Shown: piece after piece, positions 51,801 through 60,159 of the stretch | Layout of the letters: each line of letters starts with the position of its first letter | Position numbering within the stretch: the stretch's first letter is position 1 | Assembly (NCBI RefSeq): GCF_900113685.1 | Contig: NZ_FOQG01000002.1 | Coordinates: forward strand, 1 to 64,000 | Length of the DNA: 64,000 bases | Direction: 5' to 3' | Source of the DNA: Nocardioides psychrotolerans | Lineage (GTDB): Bacteria > Actinomycetota > Actinomycetes > Propionibacteriales > Nocardioidaceae | Notes under the pieces: model-generated | The model's input: the letters and a program-made list of their open reading frames with translations, nothing else | Told to the model about the DNA's origin: nothing | Database searches by the model: none | Program-made: the position numbers and the translations under genes

Positions 51801-52194
51801 GCGTCGGCACGCCCGCGGCCTTCGCAGCCGCGATCGCGCGGGCCTTGTTGCCCGTCAGGGTCAGCACCTCGGCGGTTGGGCCCACGAAGGTGATGCCGGC
51901 GTTGGCGCAGGCCTCGGCCAGAGCGGGGTTCTCCGAGAGGAAGCCGTAGCCCGGGTAGATCGCGTCCGCCCCCGCCTTCACCGCGACCGCGACGATCCCG
52001 TCGGGGTCGAGGTAGGCGCGTACCGGGTGCCCGCGCTCACCGATCTCGTAGGACTCGTCGGCCTTCAGCCGGTGCTCCGACCAGCGGTCCTCGTGCGGGA
52101 AGACCGCCACCGTGCGCGCGCCGACCTCGTAGGCCGCACGGAAGGCTCGGATAGCGATCTCGCCGCGGTTGGCCACCAACACCTTGGAGAACAT
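48805..52194 (-). CDS. pyc: Pyruvate carboxylase
   Basis: This 1129-residue biotin enzyme makes oxaloacetate from pyruvate and bicarbonate for the TCA cycle. In order: biotin carboxylase (about 1-455; VKAVAGGGGRGMR ATP loop, ERDCSVQRRHQKV, EMNPRIQVEH), carboxyltransferase (about 520-800; TDTTFRDAHQSLLATR metal site, LHTHDTAGGQL), the PYC_OADA conserved region, and a biotinyl domain whose Lys is residue 1095 in EAMKME. All domains are on one chain, as in actinobacterial Pyc. TAGCGT lies 6 nt before ATG 52194, so the mRNA is probably leaderless. Confidence 0.96.
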   Translation of the reverse strand: MFSKVLVANRGEIAIRAFRAAYEVGARTVAVFPHEDRWSEHRLKADESYEIGERGHPVRAYLDPDGIVAVAVKAGADAIYPGYGFLSENPALAEACANAGITFVGPTAEVLTLTGNKARAIAAAKAAGVPTLASVEPSTDVDALIESARDMAFPLFVKAVAGGGGRGMRRVDDAKDLREAVETCMREGEGAFGDPTVFIEQAVVEPRHIEVQILADGEGNVIHLFERDCSVQRRHQKVIEIAPAPNLDPELRERMCADAVRFAKEIGYRNAGTVEFLLDPEGNYVFIEMNPRIQVEHTVTEEVTDVDLVQSQLRIAAGETLADLGLSQDSIVLRGAALQCRITTEDPANNFRPDTGVITTYRSPGGGGVRLDGGTTYTGAEVSAHFDSMLAKLTCRGRTFDMAVQKAQRAVAEFRIRGVSTNIAFLQAVLADPDFTSGHITTSFIETHPQLLQARASGDRGTKLLTYLADVTVNQPHGPAPSSLDPATKLPDVALDVPAPDGTRQQLLALGPEAFARQLREQTNVAVTDTTFRDAHQSLLATRVRTKDLLAVAGHVARTTPELWSLEAWGGATYDVALRFLAEDPWERLAAIRQAVPNIGLQMLLRGRNTVGYTPYPTAVTNAFVAEAAATGIDVFRIFDALNDVEQMRPAIEAVRETGTTIAEVALCYTGDLSSPDEKLYTLDYYLKLAERIVGAGAHVLCIKDMAGLLRAPAARTLVTALRDEFDLPVHLHTHDTAGGQLGTLLAAIDAGVDAVDAATASMAGTTSQPPLSALVSATDHSERETGLSLAAINALEPYWEATRRVYAPFESGLPGPTGRVYRHEIPGGQLSNLRQQAIALGLGEKFEQVEDMYAAANDILGRIPKVTPSSKVVGDLALSLVGIGADPAEFAEDPAKFDIPDSVIGFLNGELGDPPGGWPEPFRTKALEGRTWTAPASELTAGQSAALSDASSATRRRMLNELLFPGPAKTFAESRQTYGDISVLPTLDYLYGLRRGEEHEVELEEGVTLLLGLQAIGEPDERGYRNVMATINGQMRPISIRDSSVASEVAVAEKADASKPGHVAAPFQGAVTITVAEGDSVKAGDTVATIEAMKMEASITAPVDGTVERVMLNGTQSVEGGDLVLVLS

Positions 52195-52242
52195 GGCGCC
52201 ACGCTATAGGCCGCGAACCGATCCGTCGTGGCGAGCGTCGCA

Positions 52243-53499
52243 ATGGACATGACCACCTCCCGCTCCCGTCGTACGACGGGCCTCCTCGCGCCGCTGCTGC
52301 TCGCCGTCCTGGCGCCTGTCGTCCCTGCTGCCGATGCTGCTCAGGCCGGTGCGGTGCCGCCGACGTGCCACGGCGAGCGCGCCACCCTCGTCGGGACCGA
52401 CGGTCGCGACGTGCTGGTGGGGACGCCGCGGCACGACGTCATCGTCGCCCGTCGTGGGGACGACGTCGTCCGCGCTGGCGGTGGCGACGACCTCGTGTGC
52501 GCCGGGCCGGGTGCCGACGTGCTGTGGGGCGGGCCGGGGAACGACCGCCTGCACGGTGAGGGCGACCGGGCCTTCGAGGACCAGGGCGGGCCGGGGATCG
52601 CGGGCGACACGCTGCGCGGCGGCCCCGGCGACGACCTGCTCGACGTCGGCTTCCACGTCGCAGCCGACACCGGCAACTTCCCCAACACCCTCGCCTGGGA
52701 CCAGTCGGCCGGCCCGGTCCGCATGAGGCTGGGCGCTCCCGGCGACGCGCCCGGGGTGGTGATCGGCGAGGGGCGTGACCGGGTCGTGGGCGCCCGCCGT
52801 CTCACCGTCGTGGGGTCGAGGTTCGGCGACGTCCTGGACGTGCGCGTGCCCGGTGACGTGAAGGTGGTCGCCGGGGCGGGGGCCGACCGTGTGCGCACCG
52901 GCGCGGGCGACGACGAGGTGCTCACCGAGCGGCAGGTCGTCGATCACGCTGTGGGGGACCGCGACCTGGTCTTCACCGGTGCCGGCGACGACCAGGTCTC
53001 GTCCTTCTCCGGCCCCGACGAGATCTCCCTCGGCCACGGGACCGACCTCGCACTCACCGCCAGCGACGCCCCGGTCATCATCGACGGCGGTGCCGGAGGC
53101 GACCAGATCAACGCCACCGTGCACGATGACCTGATCATCGACGGCGGCACCGGCAACAACAGCGTCGTGCTCGACGCCACCGGGGTGGAGGGCGAGCTGG
53201 TGCTCACCCGACGCCAGGGCACGTTGGCGACGGGGACGATCCTGGCCAGGGTGCGTCGCTTCACCTCCTACGACCTGATCGGGGGCTCCGCCTGGACCTA
53301 TTCCGGTGCCGACCTCCCCGACCGCGTCGTCGCCCTCTCCTCCGGCGGCCCGGTCCAGGTGTTCACCCTCGGCGGCGACGACGAGCTCTGGGGCTCCCCC
53401 TTCGACGACCAGCTCGACGGCGGCCCCGGCACCGACGAGGTCCACCCCGGTGGCGGCGCCGACACCTGCGTCAGCGTCGAGGTCGGCACCTGCCCCTGA
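52243..53499 (+). CDS. Secreted RTX-type calcium-binding repeat protein
   Basis: This protein of about 418 residues has a signal peptide (LLAPLLLAVLAPVVPAADA). The mature part is built from hemolysin-type nonapeptides GGxGxDxUx: GTDGRDVLVG, GGGDDLVC, GPGADVLWGGPGNDRLHG, GGPGDDLLD, GAGADRV, GAGDDEV, GGPGTDEV. These should fold as a Ca-binding beta roll after export. No enzymatic domain is evident; two Cys near the C-terminus (ADTCVSVEVGTC) may form a disulfide. It is divergent from pyc; of three in-frame starts (GTG 52228, ATG 52243, ATG 52249) I choose 52243. Confidence 0.85.
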   Translation: MDMTTSRSRRTTGLLAPLLLAVLAPVVPAADAAQAGAVPPTCHGERATLVGTDGRDVLVGTPRHDVIVARRGDDVVRAGGGDDLVCAGPGADVLWGGPGNDRLHGEGDRAFEDQGGPGIAGDTLRGGPGDDLLDVGFHVAADTGNFPNTLAWDQSAGPVRMRLGAPGDAPGVVIGEGRDRVVGARRLTVVGSRFGDVLDVRVPGDVKVVAGAGADRVRTGAGDDEVLTERQVVDHAVGDRDLVFTGAGDDQVSSFSGPDEISLGHGTDLALTASDAPVIIDGGAGGDQINATVHDDLIIDGGTGNNSVVLDATGVEGELVLTRRQGTLATGTILARVRRFTSYDLIGGSAWTYSGADLPDRVVALSSGGPVQVFTLGGDDELWGSPFDDQLDGGPGTDEVHPGGGADTCVSVEVGTCP

Positions 53500-53590
53500 C
53501 CGGCGGCGCGAGGGTAGGCGTCGAGACCCGGGCCGCGCGGGTCGTGGCGTGACGGCATGAAAGGAACGTTGATGCCATGGCTGCCAGCAG

Positions 53591-54376
53591 TCAGGGCTGG
53601 AAGAGGACGGAGTTGCCTTCAATCCACCGAGACGTGGACTCCGACTTGTCGAGCAGGCCTTCCGCCACCCATTGCGCCTGCGGCTCGATCCCGCGTTCGG
53701 CCAACGACGCCGTCGTGGCCTTGACTCGTCGGCGCACGCCGGCCACCCCGGCAGCCACGTTCGCCGGTATCGCTTCGACGCCGTAGGCATCGAGGAACAC
53801 GCCCACGCGGTGCGCCCGGTCAGGCGCGAACTCGAAGTGGTGGAAGTCGCGGCAGGTCTCGTCATCCCGGAAGGGAACGGTCCAGTCCATCGCGTAGTAG
53901 ACGTCGAACATCGGCTCGGCTGGGCGGACGAAGTCCCAGTCGAAGATGCCAACGGCTCGTTGGTCCTGCCACACCAGTTTCCAGGGGGCGAAGTCGCCAT
54001 GACACAAGACCTCGCCGTCGCCTGGCGCACCGAACGAGTCGGCCCACTTCGTGTCGGGCGAGGGTCGGTATCCGCGCACGGTGTCGTGATAGCTGCGCAC
54101 CAGTCGTGCAACGCTTGCGAGTACGTCGTCCGAGTGCAGGTAGCCCCAAGAGACGGGACCGTCCTCGCCGGGCAGGAAGGTCAGGATTTCACGGCCTTCA
54201 TCGTCGTATCCACAGTGACGGGGGGCAGCGTCGTAGCCGACTGATTCCAGGTAGAGCAGCAGTTGGGCAACGGCCGGGGTCCAGGGTTGAGGCGTCCGAT
54301 GAACGAAGTCTCCCCGGCGGAAGATGTCGCGAGCCTCGCCGTCGTCGGACCACCACTCGTCTGCGTCGGTCGTCAT
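53591..54376 (-). CDS. Aminoglycoside phosphotransferase-family kinase
   Basis: This 261-residue APH/choline-kinase-fold protein has the catalytic loop LCHGDFAPWKLVW (Asp base and Asn-position variant Lys/Trp) and the metal site GIFDWDFVRPAEP. The N-lobe is short (VHRTPQPWTPAV to ILTFLPGEDGPVSW). It transfers phosphate to a small hydroxyl compound; a resistance role is not implied by the sequence. TAGCTT lies 7 nt before ATG 54376, suggesting a leaderless mRNA. It is downstream of the broken HNH gene and convergent with the RTX gene. Confidence 0.85.
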   Translation of the reverse strand: MTTDADEWWSDDGEARDIFRRGDFVHRTPQPWTPAVAQLLLYLESVGYDAAPRHCGYDDEGREILTFLPGEDGPVSWGYLHSDDVLASVARLVRSYHDTVRGYRPSPDTKWADSFGAPGDGEVLCHGDFAPWKLVWQDQRAVGIFDWDFVRPAEPMFDVYYAMDWTVPFRDDETCRDFHHFEFAPDRAHRVGVFLDAYGVEAIPANVAAGVAGVRRRVKATTASLAERGIEPQAQWVAEGLLDKSESTSRWIEGNSVLFQP

Positions 54377-54483
54377 GACGGGGAAGCTAGCCCGCTTCTC
54401 CTCTCTGATGCACCTGGGTTTCCAGTCGGCCTCGGATCCTCCACGACCGTCCTCACCCCGTCCGGGTCTGGACGTGCCTGTGG

Positions 54484-54500
54484 CCCCGCCGGCGGCGGGG
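54484..54500 (-). terminator. Candidate hairpin after the HNH gene
   Basis: A perfect 7-bp GC stem with a 3-nt loop lies 17 nt after the HNH stop codon on the minus strand. There is no U-tract, as is common in high-GC hosts. Confidence 0.4.
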
Positions 54501-54516
54501 TGTGGGGCCGGTGGAC

Positions 54517-55777
54517 TCAGGTCTCGCCCGGTGGTGCGCTGGGCGTCGTGACGGGGGTGGTGCCGGTGCCGTCGACGCGGAAGTAGAGCCGGTTGGGTGA
54601 TCGCCACACGTAGGCGCCGTGGTCGATCGTGTCGTAGGTCCACCCGGAGTGGGTCTTGGCGCGGTGGTGCCCCCGACACAGGGGTGCTGTGTTGTCGGAG
54701 CAGGTGCTCCCACCTTGCTCGTAGGCGACGACGTGGTCGATGTCGCAGGATCTCGCTGGTCTGGTGCACCACGGGAAGACGCAGTGGTGGTCGATGTGTT
54801 CGCGTTGGACCCGGAGGCGGTCGGGGATCTCGTAGGCCTCGACGTGGACGTGCTCGGCCAGGTCGATGACTGGCTTCACGATCACCTGGACGTCGGATGC
54901 TGCGCACCAGTCGCGGACCCGATCGACCCAGATCGGCGACCTCGTGTTCTCCACCCGGCCCAGGCACCCCTCCACGTCACCATCGAGGGTTGCCTCGGCG
55001 AGGTGGACGTGGAGCACGACCCGGCTCCTCGGCGGCGTCCCGGTGGTCGACGCCTCACCCGTCTCGTCGAAGGGGAGGGACTGGGTGCCGCGGGCGAGGT
55101 CACCGGCGGCGATGGAGCGGCGTACGTCGTGGGACTCCTCGCACCCCGCCACCCCGACCTCAGCCGCACCCCGGTTGAGGGCGTCGTCGAGGTCGAGCGC
55201 GTCGCGCAGGTCCAGGGTGCCGGTGAGGTCGACGGTGCCGTTCACCCCGACGTCCTGGGTGTGGATCGACACGTGCCGCCAGTCGGCGGCAGCGCGGGCG
55301 CGCTTCTCTGCCTCGGCGGGGTCGAACCGGGTGCGGGCTTCCTCGACGAGGCGCTTGAGCTGGAGGTAGGACACCTTGTGTGCGACGTGGGCGACGTGGC
55401 GGTCCACGAACGCCGCACCCGCTGGTGGCAGGCACATGGTCTGCTCCGCGACCGACCTCGCTCTCCCACAGCCGCGGCAACCGGTAACGGGTCTCGAGGA
55501 CGGACCCGACCTGACGCTTCCCGGCGTCGGTCGAGAGGCCGAGGGCGGCGCAGAGCTCCATGACCGCGAACTCGAGGACCCAGGGGGCGCCGTCGCCGGC
55601 GAGGGGGATGCCGTGGTCGCCGAACGACGCGGCGTCTTCGTCGTCGGTCTCATGGATCACGCACCAATCGACGATGTGCTGGAGGAGGCGGATCTCGGCC
55701 TGATCGCGGTTCACGCGCTCGCCTCGGAGCGCGGTCAGCACGCTGATGCTGTCGTCGCCTCCGGGCTGCTCGGTCAT
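54517..55777 (-). pseudogene. DUF222-HNH endonuclease, broken by a deletion/frameshift
   Basis: The N-terminal DUF222 part reads from ATG 55777 (MTEQPGGDDS to TRYRLPRLWE). The rest, from ARSVAEQT through DUF222 to the HNH motif (CVFPWCTRP, CDIDHVVAYEQGG, NTAPLCRGHH), continues in another frame to 54517. At the junction near 55462 the residues that normally link LPRLW to KARxVAEQT, about 11 in relatives, are missing, leaving a net frame change. So a short deletion of 3n-1 nt, not a single-base error, best explains it. The HNH residues are intact, so decay is recent or the sequence is misassembled here. Confidence 0.82.
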
Positions 55778-56152
55778 AGATCCATTGAAGCCGTGCCCAC
55801 CGACAGCGGCCCCCCTTTCGGGCCCCGGATCCCACCTGGTGAGACGTCAAGCGAAACTTTCTTCGAACTCATTTTCGTGGGCCCCACGGGCGTCCCCCGT
55901 GGGCCTGCTTCCTGGCTCGGCGGGTCTCGACGCCGCCTCGCCCAGGGGCTCGGCCGGCTCGACCCACAACCACGTGGCTCACCACCGAACACGCGGCTCG
56001 ACCCGGACTCACCCGAGGGGCTCGCACGGGGGCGCACCCGCCGCTCGCCCAACGAACGAACGGCCCGACACCGCCGACCGTCGACCGACAACCCGACCAA
56101 CGACGCGGCGGAGCTGCACAGAGGTCGGCACACGATCTTCTAGGCTCAGCCC
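55778..56152. other. Intergenic region of 375 nt, no gene
   Basis: No frame with coding-like composition or a ribosome site is seen. It holds a GC hairpin (arms CCCACGGG 55883-55890 and CCCGTGGG 55896-55903) and, at its right end, a TAGGCT -10 box (56141-56146) six nt before the next start. An A/T-rich patch at about 55850-55878 stands out from the surroundings. Confidence 0.5.
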
Positions 56153-56719
56153 ATGACCGCCATGTACCTGCCGACGTTCTACGTCAAGCAGAAGTTCGCA
56201 ATGACGACCAACCGCTACGAGCTGTTCGCGGCCAACCCCGACGGCACCTTCGGGCAGTCGATGGGGGTCGCGCAGCAGAAGCGGATGGCCTTCAAGGAGG
56301 AGGTCACCTTCTTCGCCGACGACACGATGACCCGCCCGGTCTTCAGCTTCAAGGCCCGCAAGAAGATCGACCTCAACGCCGGCTACGACATCTTCGACGA
56401 GGCGCGCAACCAGATCGGGTTCTTCCGGAAGGACTTCGGGGCCAGCCTGCTGCGCTCGACGTTCCACATGGAGGGAGCGGGCTACGCCGGCACGGGGCAG
56501 GAGCGGAGCCAGGCGATCGCGATCATCCGTCGCTTCACCGACATCCCGTTCCTGCCGATCCACTTCGACTTCGTCGGCGCCAACGGGGAGCCGTTGCTGG
56601 GCGTCGAACGCCAGGGCTCTGTCCGCGACAAATACACCGTGCACGTGCCTGACCAGCGCATCGACTTCCGCGTGGCCGCGGCGATCGCCGTGGGCCTCGA
56701 CGCGCTCATGCAGCGCTAG
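56153..56719 (+). CDS. LURP-one-related (tubby/scramblase-like) protein
   Basis: This 188-residue protein has a beta-rich sequence typical of the LOR/scramblase fold: FYVKQKFAMTTNRYELFAANPDG, RPVFSFKARKKIDLNAGYDIFDEARNQIGFFRKDF, and a final hydrophobic helix (VAAAIAVGLDALM) that would thread the barrel. It has no signal peptide and its function in bacteria is unclear. The mRNA is probably leaderless. It is followed 4 nt later by an esterase gene, so the two are likely co-transcribed. Confidence 0.82.
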   Translation: MTAMYLPTFYVKQKFAMTTNRYELFAANPDGTFGQSMGVAQQKRMAFKEEVTFFADDTMTRPVFSFKARKKIDLNAGYDIFDEARNQIGFFRKDFGASLLRSTFHMEGAGYAGTGQERSQAIAIIRRFTDIPFLPIHFDFVGANGEPLLGVERQGSVRDKYTVHVPDQRIDFRVAAAIAVGLDALMQR

Positions 56720-56723
56720 GGCG

Positions 56724-57626
56724 GTGCTCTTCCCCGAGGCCCGTCGCGCCGTCGTGGCCGCGGCGGGGGAGCGGCCGGTCCACGACCCCGGCTTCGACAT
56801 CGACGCCGCGCGTGCCGAGGCGCAGCGGGCGGCGCTGGCCGAGCCCCGTGAGGACGTCGCCCAGGTGACGGACCTCGATGCCGACGGCGTGCCGTGCCGG
56901 CTCTACGTGCCCGAGGACGCCGTGCCCGGGGTGATCGTGCACCTGCACGGCGGTGGCTTCGTCCTCAACGACATCGAGGTGCACGACGCTCCCGCCCGAC
57001 GGCTGGCCAACCGTGCCGGCACCGCGGTCCTGAGCGTCGACTACCGGCGCCCGCCCGAGCACCGCTTCCCGGCCGCGCCCGACGACGTCGACACGGTGCT
57101 CGCCTGGGTGGCACGCGAGGGAGGTGCCCTCGGCGTCGAGGGGCCGACGTACGCCCATGGCGACAGCGCGGGTGCCAACCTCGCGCTCGTGGCGGCGTTG
57201 CGCCAGCCGGGCCGCTTCGACGCGGTCGTGCTGATCTACCCGTTCCTCGACCCCAGCCAGGGCTTCGACTCCTACGTCACCTCCGCCGACGGCTTCGACC
57301 CGCGCGAGGCGGCCTGGTACTGGAAGCAGTACGCCGCCAGCGCGGACGACCTGACCGATCCCGATCTCGCGCCGCTGCACTCTGACCGGCTCGGCACCTT
57401 GCCCCCGACGCTCGTCGTGACCGCCGAGCACGACCCCCTGCGCGACGAGGGCGAGCACCTCGCGCGGCTGCTCGCCGAGCAGGGCGTCGAGGTCTCGGCC
57501 TCGCGCGTCCTCGGGCAGGTCCACGGCTTCTGGCGCCACGACCGGGTCTTCCCGGCCGCGGAGCAGCTGACGCGCCAGGTGGCCGGCTTCCTTGCCGGTG
57601 TCAGGAGCCGTAGGTCTGCAGGGTGA
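56724..57626 (+). CDS. Alpha/beta hydrolase, hormone-sensitive-lipase group
   Basis: This 300-residue esterase has the oxyanion motif HLHGGGFV (about 73-80), nucleophile Ser in YAHGDSAGANLAL (about 149), the acid in TAEHDPLRDEG (about 236) and His in GQVHGFWRH (about 264). It hydrolyses small acyl esters. GTG 56724 starts 4 nt after the preceding stop. The 3' end overlaps the convergent secreted-protein gene by 26 nt. Confidence 0.9.
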   Translation: MLFPEARRAVVAAAGERPVHDPGFDIDAARAEAQRAALAEPREDVAQVTDLDADGVPCRLYVPEDAVPGVIVHLHGGGFVLNDIEVHDAPARRLANRAGTAVLSVDYRRPPEHRFPAAPDDVDTVLAWVAREGGALGVEGPTYAHGDSAGANLALVAALRQPGRFDAVVLIYPFLDPSQGFDSYVTSADGFDPREAAWYWKQYAASADDLTDPDLAPLHSDRLGTLPPTLVVTAEHDPLRDEGEHLARLLAEQGVEVSASRVLGQVHGFWRHDRVFPAAEQLTRQVAGFLAGVRSRRSAG

Positions 57627-58665
57627 TCCTGGACGCGATCCGCGAGGCGCGCTCGCAGTCGCCGCCGACGGTGCAGCGCACCAGCACCTCGCGAGGCTTG
57701 CCGTCCACGCGGAGGTTCATCACCACGAGGAACGCGCGACTGCCCTCGAGGACGAGCATCTCGTTGTCGTTGTAGGCGTTCTCGTAGCCGCCGTCGTAGC
57801 GCCGGAGGATGCGTCCGGTTCCCGCGGCGCGCAGCTCGGGGGAGTAGGTCTCGTACTGCGTGGTCAGCAGGACCTTGCCGTCGCCGGAGATGTCGAAGGG
57901 CAGCATCTCGTTCTCGAAGCCGGCCTTCCACACCACGCGTTCCGGCCGCGAGATCCGTCGCAGCTGCGTGCCGTCGCTCGTGCGCAGGGCGAACCAGTCG
58001 TGCTCGAGGCTTCCGAACGACACGTCGCCGTAGACCCCGTTCGGGCCGCGGAACAGGGTCTCGAGCTCCCCGTTGCCCCGCCACACCTGCACGAGCGACC
58101 TGTCCGAGACCAGGGCCCGGTGCTCGGTCGTGTCGAGGAGGATCCAGCTGCGGCCCTTCCCCGAGGTGCGCTGGCGGAGCACGCGGCCGCTCGGGAGGTC
58201 CACCTGGGACAGCCTTGTCCTGAAGCTGGCGTTGGAGGAGACGATCCACAGCTTGTCTCCCGCCACCTGCCAGTCCGACTCGCCGCCGTAGCTGTGCGGC
58301 ACCGGACCGCCGACGCGGACCACGGCACCGCCGGGCCGGATCCGGTACGCCGTGGCCTCCTTCGCCCCGGTCGGCGCCCACACGAGCGCGTCCCGGCGCC
58401 AGGCGCCGATCAGCCGCGCACCGCCGGTCACTTCCGCGGGTGGCGTGAAGCGGACCGTGCGACCGCCGGGGAAGCGCACCAGGTTGCCGACCATCGAGAT
58501 CACCCGCGGCGCCGGACCGCGGTCGAGCGCGAGCGGGTGCTGCAGCGCGTCCAGGGGGTCGTCGGGTGCTGGTGCCGCGGCGGCGGAGCCGGGCAGCAGC
58601 GACAGGGTCAGGGTGGCCAGGACACCTGCGGCGAGAGCGGCAAGGGGTCGGCGGTGGTGAGGCAC
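57601..58665 (-). CDS. Secreted beta-propeller-like protein, unknown function
   Basis: This 354-residue exported protein has a signal peptide of about 1-31 (LTLSLLPGSAAAA). The remainder is beta-strand-rich with recurring WxV.GDKLW, SGRVLRQR, SLVQVW and ISGDGKVLLTTQYE segments, consistent with a propeller of six or so blades. Two Cys (VRCTVGGDCERA) near the C-terminus may be bonded. It starts at GTG 58665 with GGGAGAT upstream. It may bind surface glycans or proteins; no active site is visible. Confidence 0.7.
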   Translation of the reverse strand: MPHHRRPLAALAAGVLATLTLSLLPGSAAAAPAPDDPLDALQHPLALDRGPAPRVISMVGNLVRFPGGRTVRFTPPAEVTGGARLIGAWRRDALVWAPTGAKEATAYRIRPGGAVVRVGGPVPHSYGGESDWQVAGDKLWIVSSNASFRTRLSQVDLPSGRVLRQRTSGKGRSWILLDTTEHRALVSDRSLVQVWRGNGELETLFRGPNGVYGDVSFGSLEHDWFALRTSDGTQLRRISRPERVVWKAGFENEMLPFDISGDGKVLLTTQYETYSPELRAAGTGRILRRYDGGYENAYNDNEMLVLEGSRAFLVVMNLRVDGKPREVLVRCTVGGDCERASRIASRITLQTYGS

Positions 58666-58775
58666 AGGATCTCCCGAGAATGGATTGTCGATGGGTGTGA
58701 CGTGGGGCTCGTCCAGAAGGTGTGACGCCTGGACGGCGGGTTGGGTTGTCGCGAGCGTCTGAAAAGATGCCCGCC

Positions 58776-59276
58776 ATGCGCGTCCACGTGGGATCCGACC
58801 ATGCCGGCCTCGAGCTCAAGGACCACCTGGTGGCCTGGTTGGGCGAGCACGGCTACGAACCCGTGGACCACGGGCCCTTCGTCTACGACGCGCTCGACGA
58901 CTACCCCGTCTTCTGCCTGCGAGCGGCGGCGGGCGTGGCCGAGGACCGGGCCGTCGGCCAGGACAGCCTCGGCGTGGTCGTCGGTGGCTCCGGCAACGGC
59001 GAGCAGATGGCCGCCAACAAGGTCACGGGCATCCGCTCGGCTCTGGTCTGGTCCGAGGACACCGCGGTGCTCGCTCGCGAGCACAACGACGCCAACGTCG
59101 TCTCGGTCGGTGGCCGCATGCACTCGCTCGAGGACATGACCCGCTTCGTGGAGGTCTTCCTCGCCACCCCCTTCTCCGGCGACGAGCGCCACGTCCGCCG
59201 GATCGCCCAGCTGGGCTCCTACGAGCAGACCGGCAAGCTGCCGCCGCTGCCGGAGTCCGCCCGCCGCGATGCCTGA
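58776..59276 (+). CDS. rpiB: Ribose-5-phosphate isomerase B
   Basis: This 166-residue RpiB/LacAB-fold enzyme interconverts ribulose 5-phosphate and ribose 5-phosphate. SDHAGLELK near the N-terminus binds phosphate. The GGSGNGEQMAANKV segment has Ser/Gly in place of the catalytic Cys of E. coli RpiB, as in mycobacterial RpiB, where Glu acts as base (GEQ). REHNDANVVSVGGRM completes the site. ATG 58776 fits the family start. It stands 5 nt ahead of nei. Confidence 0.93.
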   Translation: MRVHVGSDHAGLELKDHLVAWLGEHGYEPVDHGPFVYDALDDYPVFCLRAAAGVAEDRAVGQDSLGVVVGGSGNGEQMAANKVTGIRSALVWSEDTAVLAREHNDANVVSVGGRMHSLEDMTRFVEVFLATPFSGDERHVRRIAQLGSYEQTGKLPPLPESARRDA

Positions 59277-59281
59277 CCGCG

Positions 59282-60130
59282 ATGCCTGAGGGCCACACCC
59301 TGCACCGGCTGGCCCGGGACCTGACGGGCGCGTTCGCCGGGCGTGCCGTGGGCGTGGGCAGCCCGCAGGGGCGCTTCGCCGAGTCCGCGGCCCTGCTCGA
59401 CGGCCAGGTGCTGGAGAGCGCGGAGTCCTGGGGCAAGCATCTGTTCATCGGCTTCCCTGGCGAGGTGTTCGTCCACGTCCACCTCGGGCTCTACGGCACG
59501 TTCGCGGTGCACCCGGTCGTCGACGAGGTGCCCGAGCCGGTGGGCCAGGTGCGCCTGCGTCTCCTCGCCCGCGACGCGCGGGGAGCGGCGTACGCCGACC
59601 TGCGCGGCGCCACCACCTGTGACCTGGTCACGCGTGCGCAGCGCGACGCGGTCCTTGCCCGCATCGGACCGGATCCGCTGCGCGCCGACCAGGACCCTGA
59701 CCGCGCCTGGGACCGGATCCGGCGCAGCCGCTCGTCGATCGGGGGGCTGCTCATGGACCAGTCGGTGCTGGCCGGGGTCGGGAACGTCTACCGGGCCGAG
59801 GTCCTCTTCCGGCACCGCACGCACCCGCTGCGTCCCGGCAGCACGCTCCAGGTGAGCCGCTGGACGGCGATGTGGGACGACCTCGTGGTACTCATGGCCG
59901 AAGGAGTGCGCACCGGTCGCATCGACACCGTGCGCCCCGAGCACACGCCCGAGGCGATGGGCCGCCCACCGCGGGCCGACGACCACGGCGGCGAGGTCTA
60001 CGTCTACCGTCGGCACGGCCAGCCCTGCCTGGTGTGCGGGTCGCGCGTCCGGACCGACGTCCTCCAGTCACGCAACGTGTTCTGGTGTCCGCGTTGCCAG
60101 CCCACGTTCCGCTCACGAGCCCTACGCTGA
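59282..60130 (+). CDS. nei: Fpg/Nei-family DNA glycosylase
   Basis: This 282-residue bifunctional glycosylase/AP lyase removes oxidised bases. Pro2-Glu3 catalytic N-terminus (MPEGH), Lys in WGKHLFIGF, the H2TH region (LLMDQSVLAGVGNVYRAEVLFRHRTHP) and a C-terminal zinc finger (CLVCGSRV to FWCPRCQP) are all present. The PEGH start and missing void-filling triad suggest endonuclease VIII (Nei2) rather than MutM. It directly follows rpiB, as in mycobacteria. Confidence 0.93.
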   Translation: MPEGHTLHRLARDLTGAFAGRAVGVGSPQGRFAESAALLDGQVLESAESWGKHLFIGFPGEVFVHVHLGLYGTFAVHPVVDEVPEPVGQVRLRLLARDARGAAYADLRGATTCDLVTRAQRDAVLARIGPDPLRADQDPDRAWDRIRRSRSSIGGLLMDQSVLAGVGNVYRAEVLFRHRTHPLRPGSTLQVSRWTAMWDDLVVLMAEGVRTGRIDTVRPEHTPEAMGRPPRADDHGGEVYVYRRHGQPCLVCGSRVRTDVLQSRNVFWCPRCQPTFRSRALR

Positions 60131-60159
60131 GCCCCTCCTCCTCCACTGCCGGGAAACCC

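Noticed and set aside
52228..52242. GTG start for the RTX protein at 52228
   Set aside because: It is possible, but it adds only five residues before the ATG at 52243 and has no ribosome site.
53560..53590. Possible tiny ORF starting ATGAAAGGAACG between convergent genes
   Set aside because: It is very short, has no conserved feature and lies in a convergent 3' gap.
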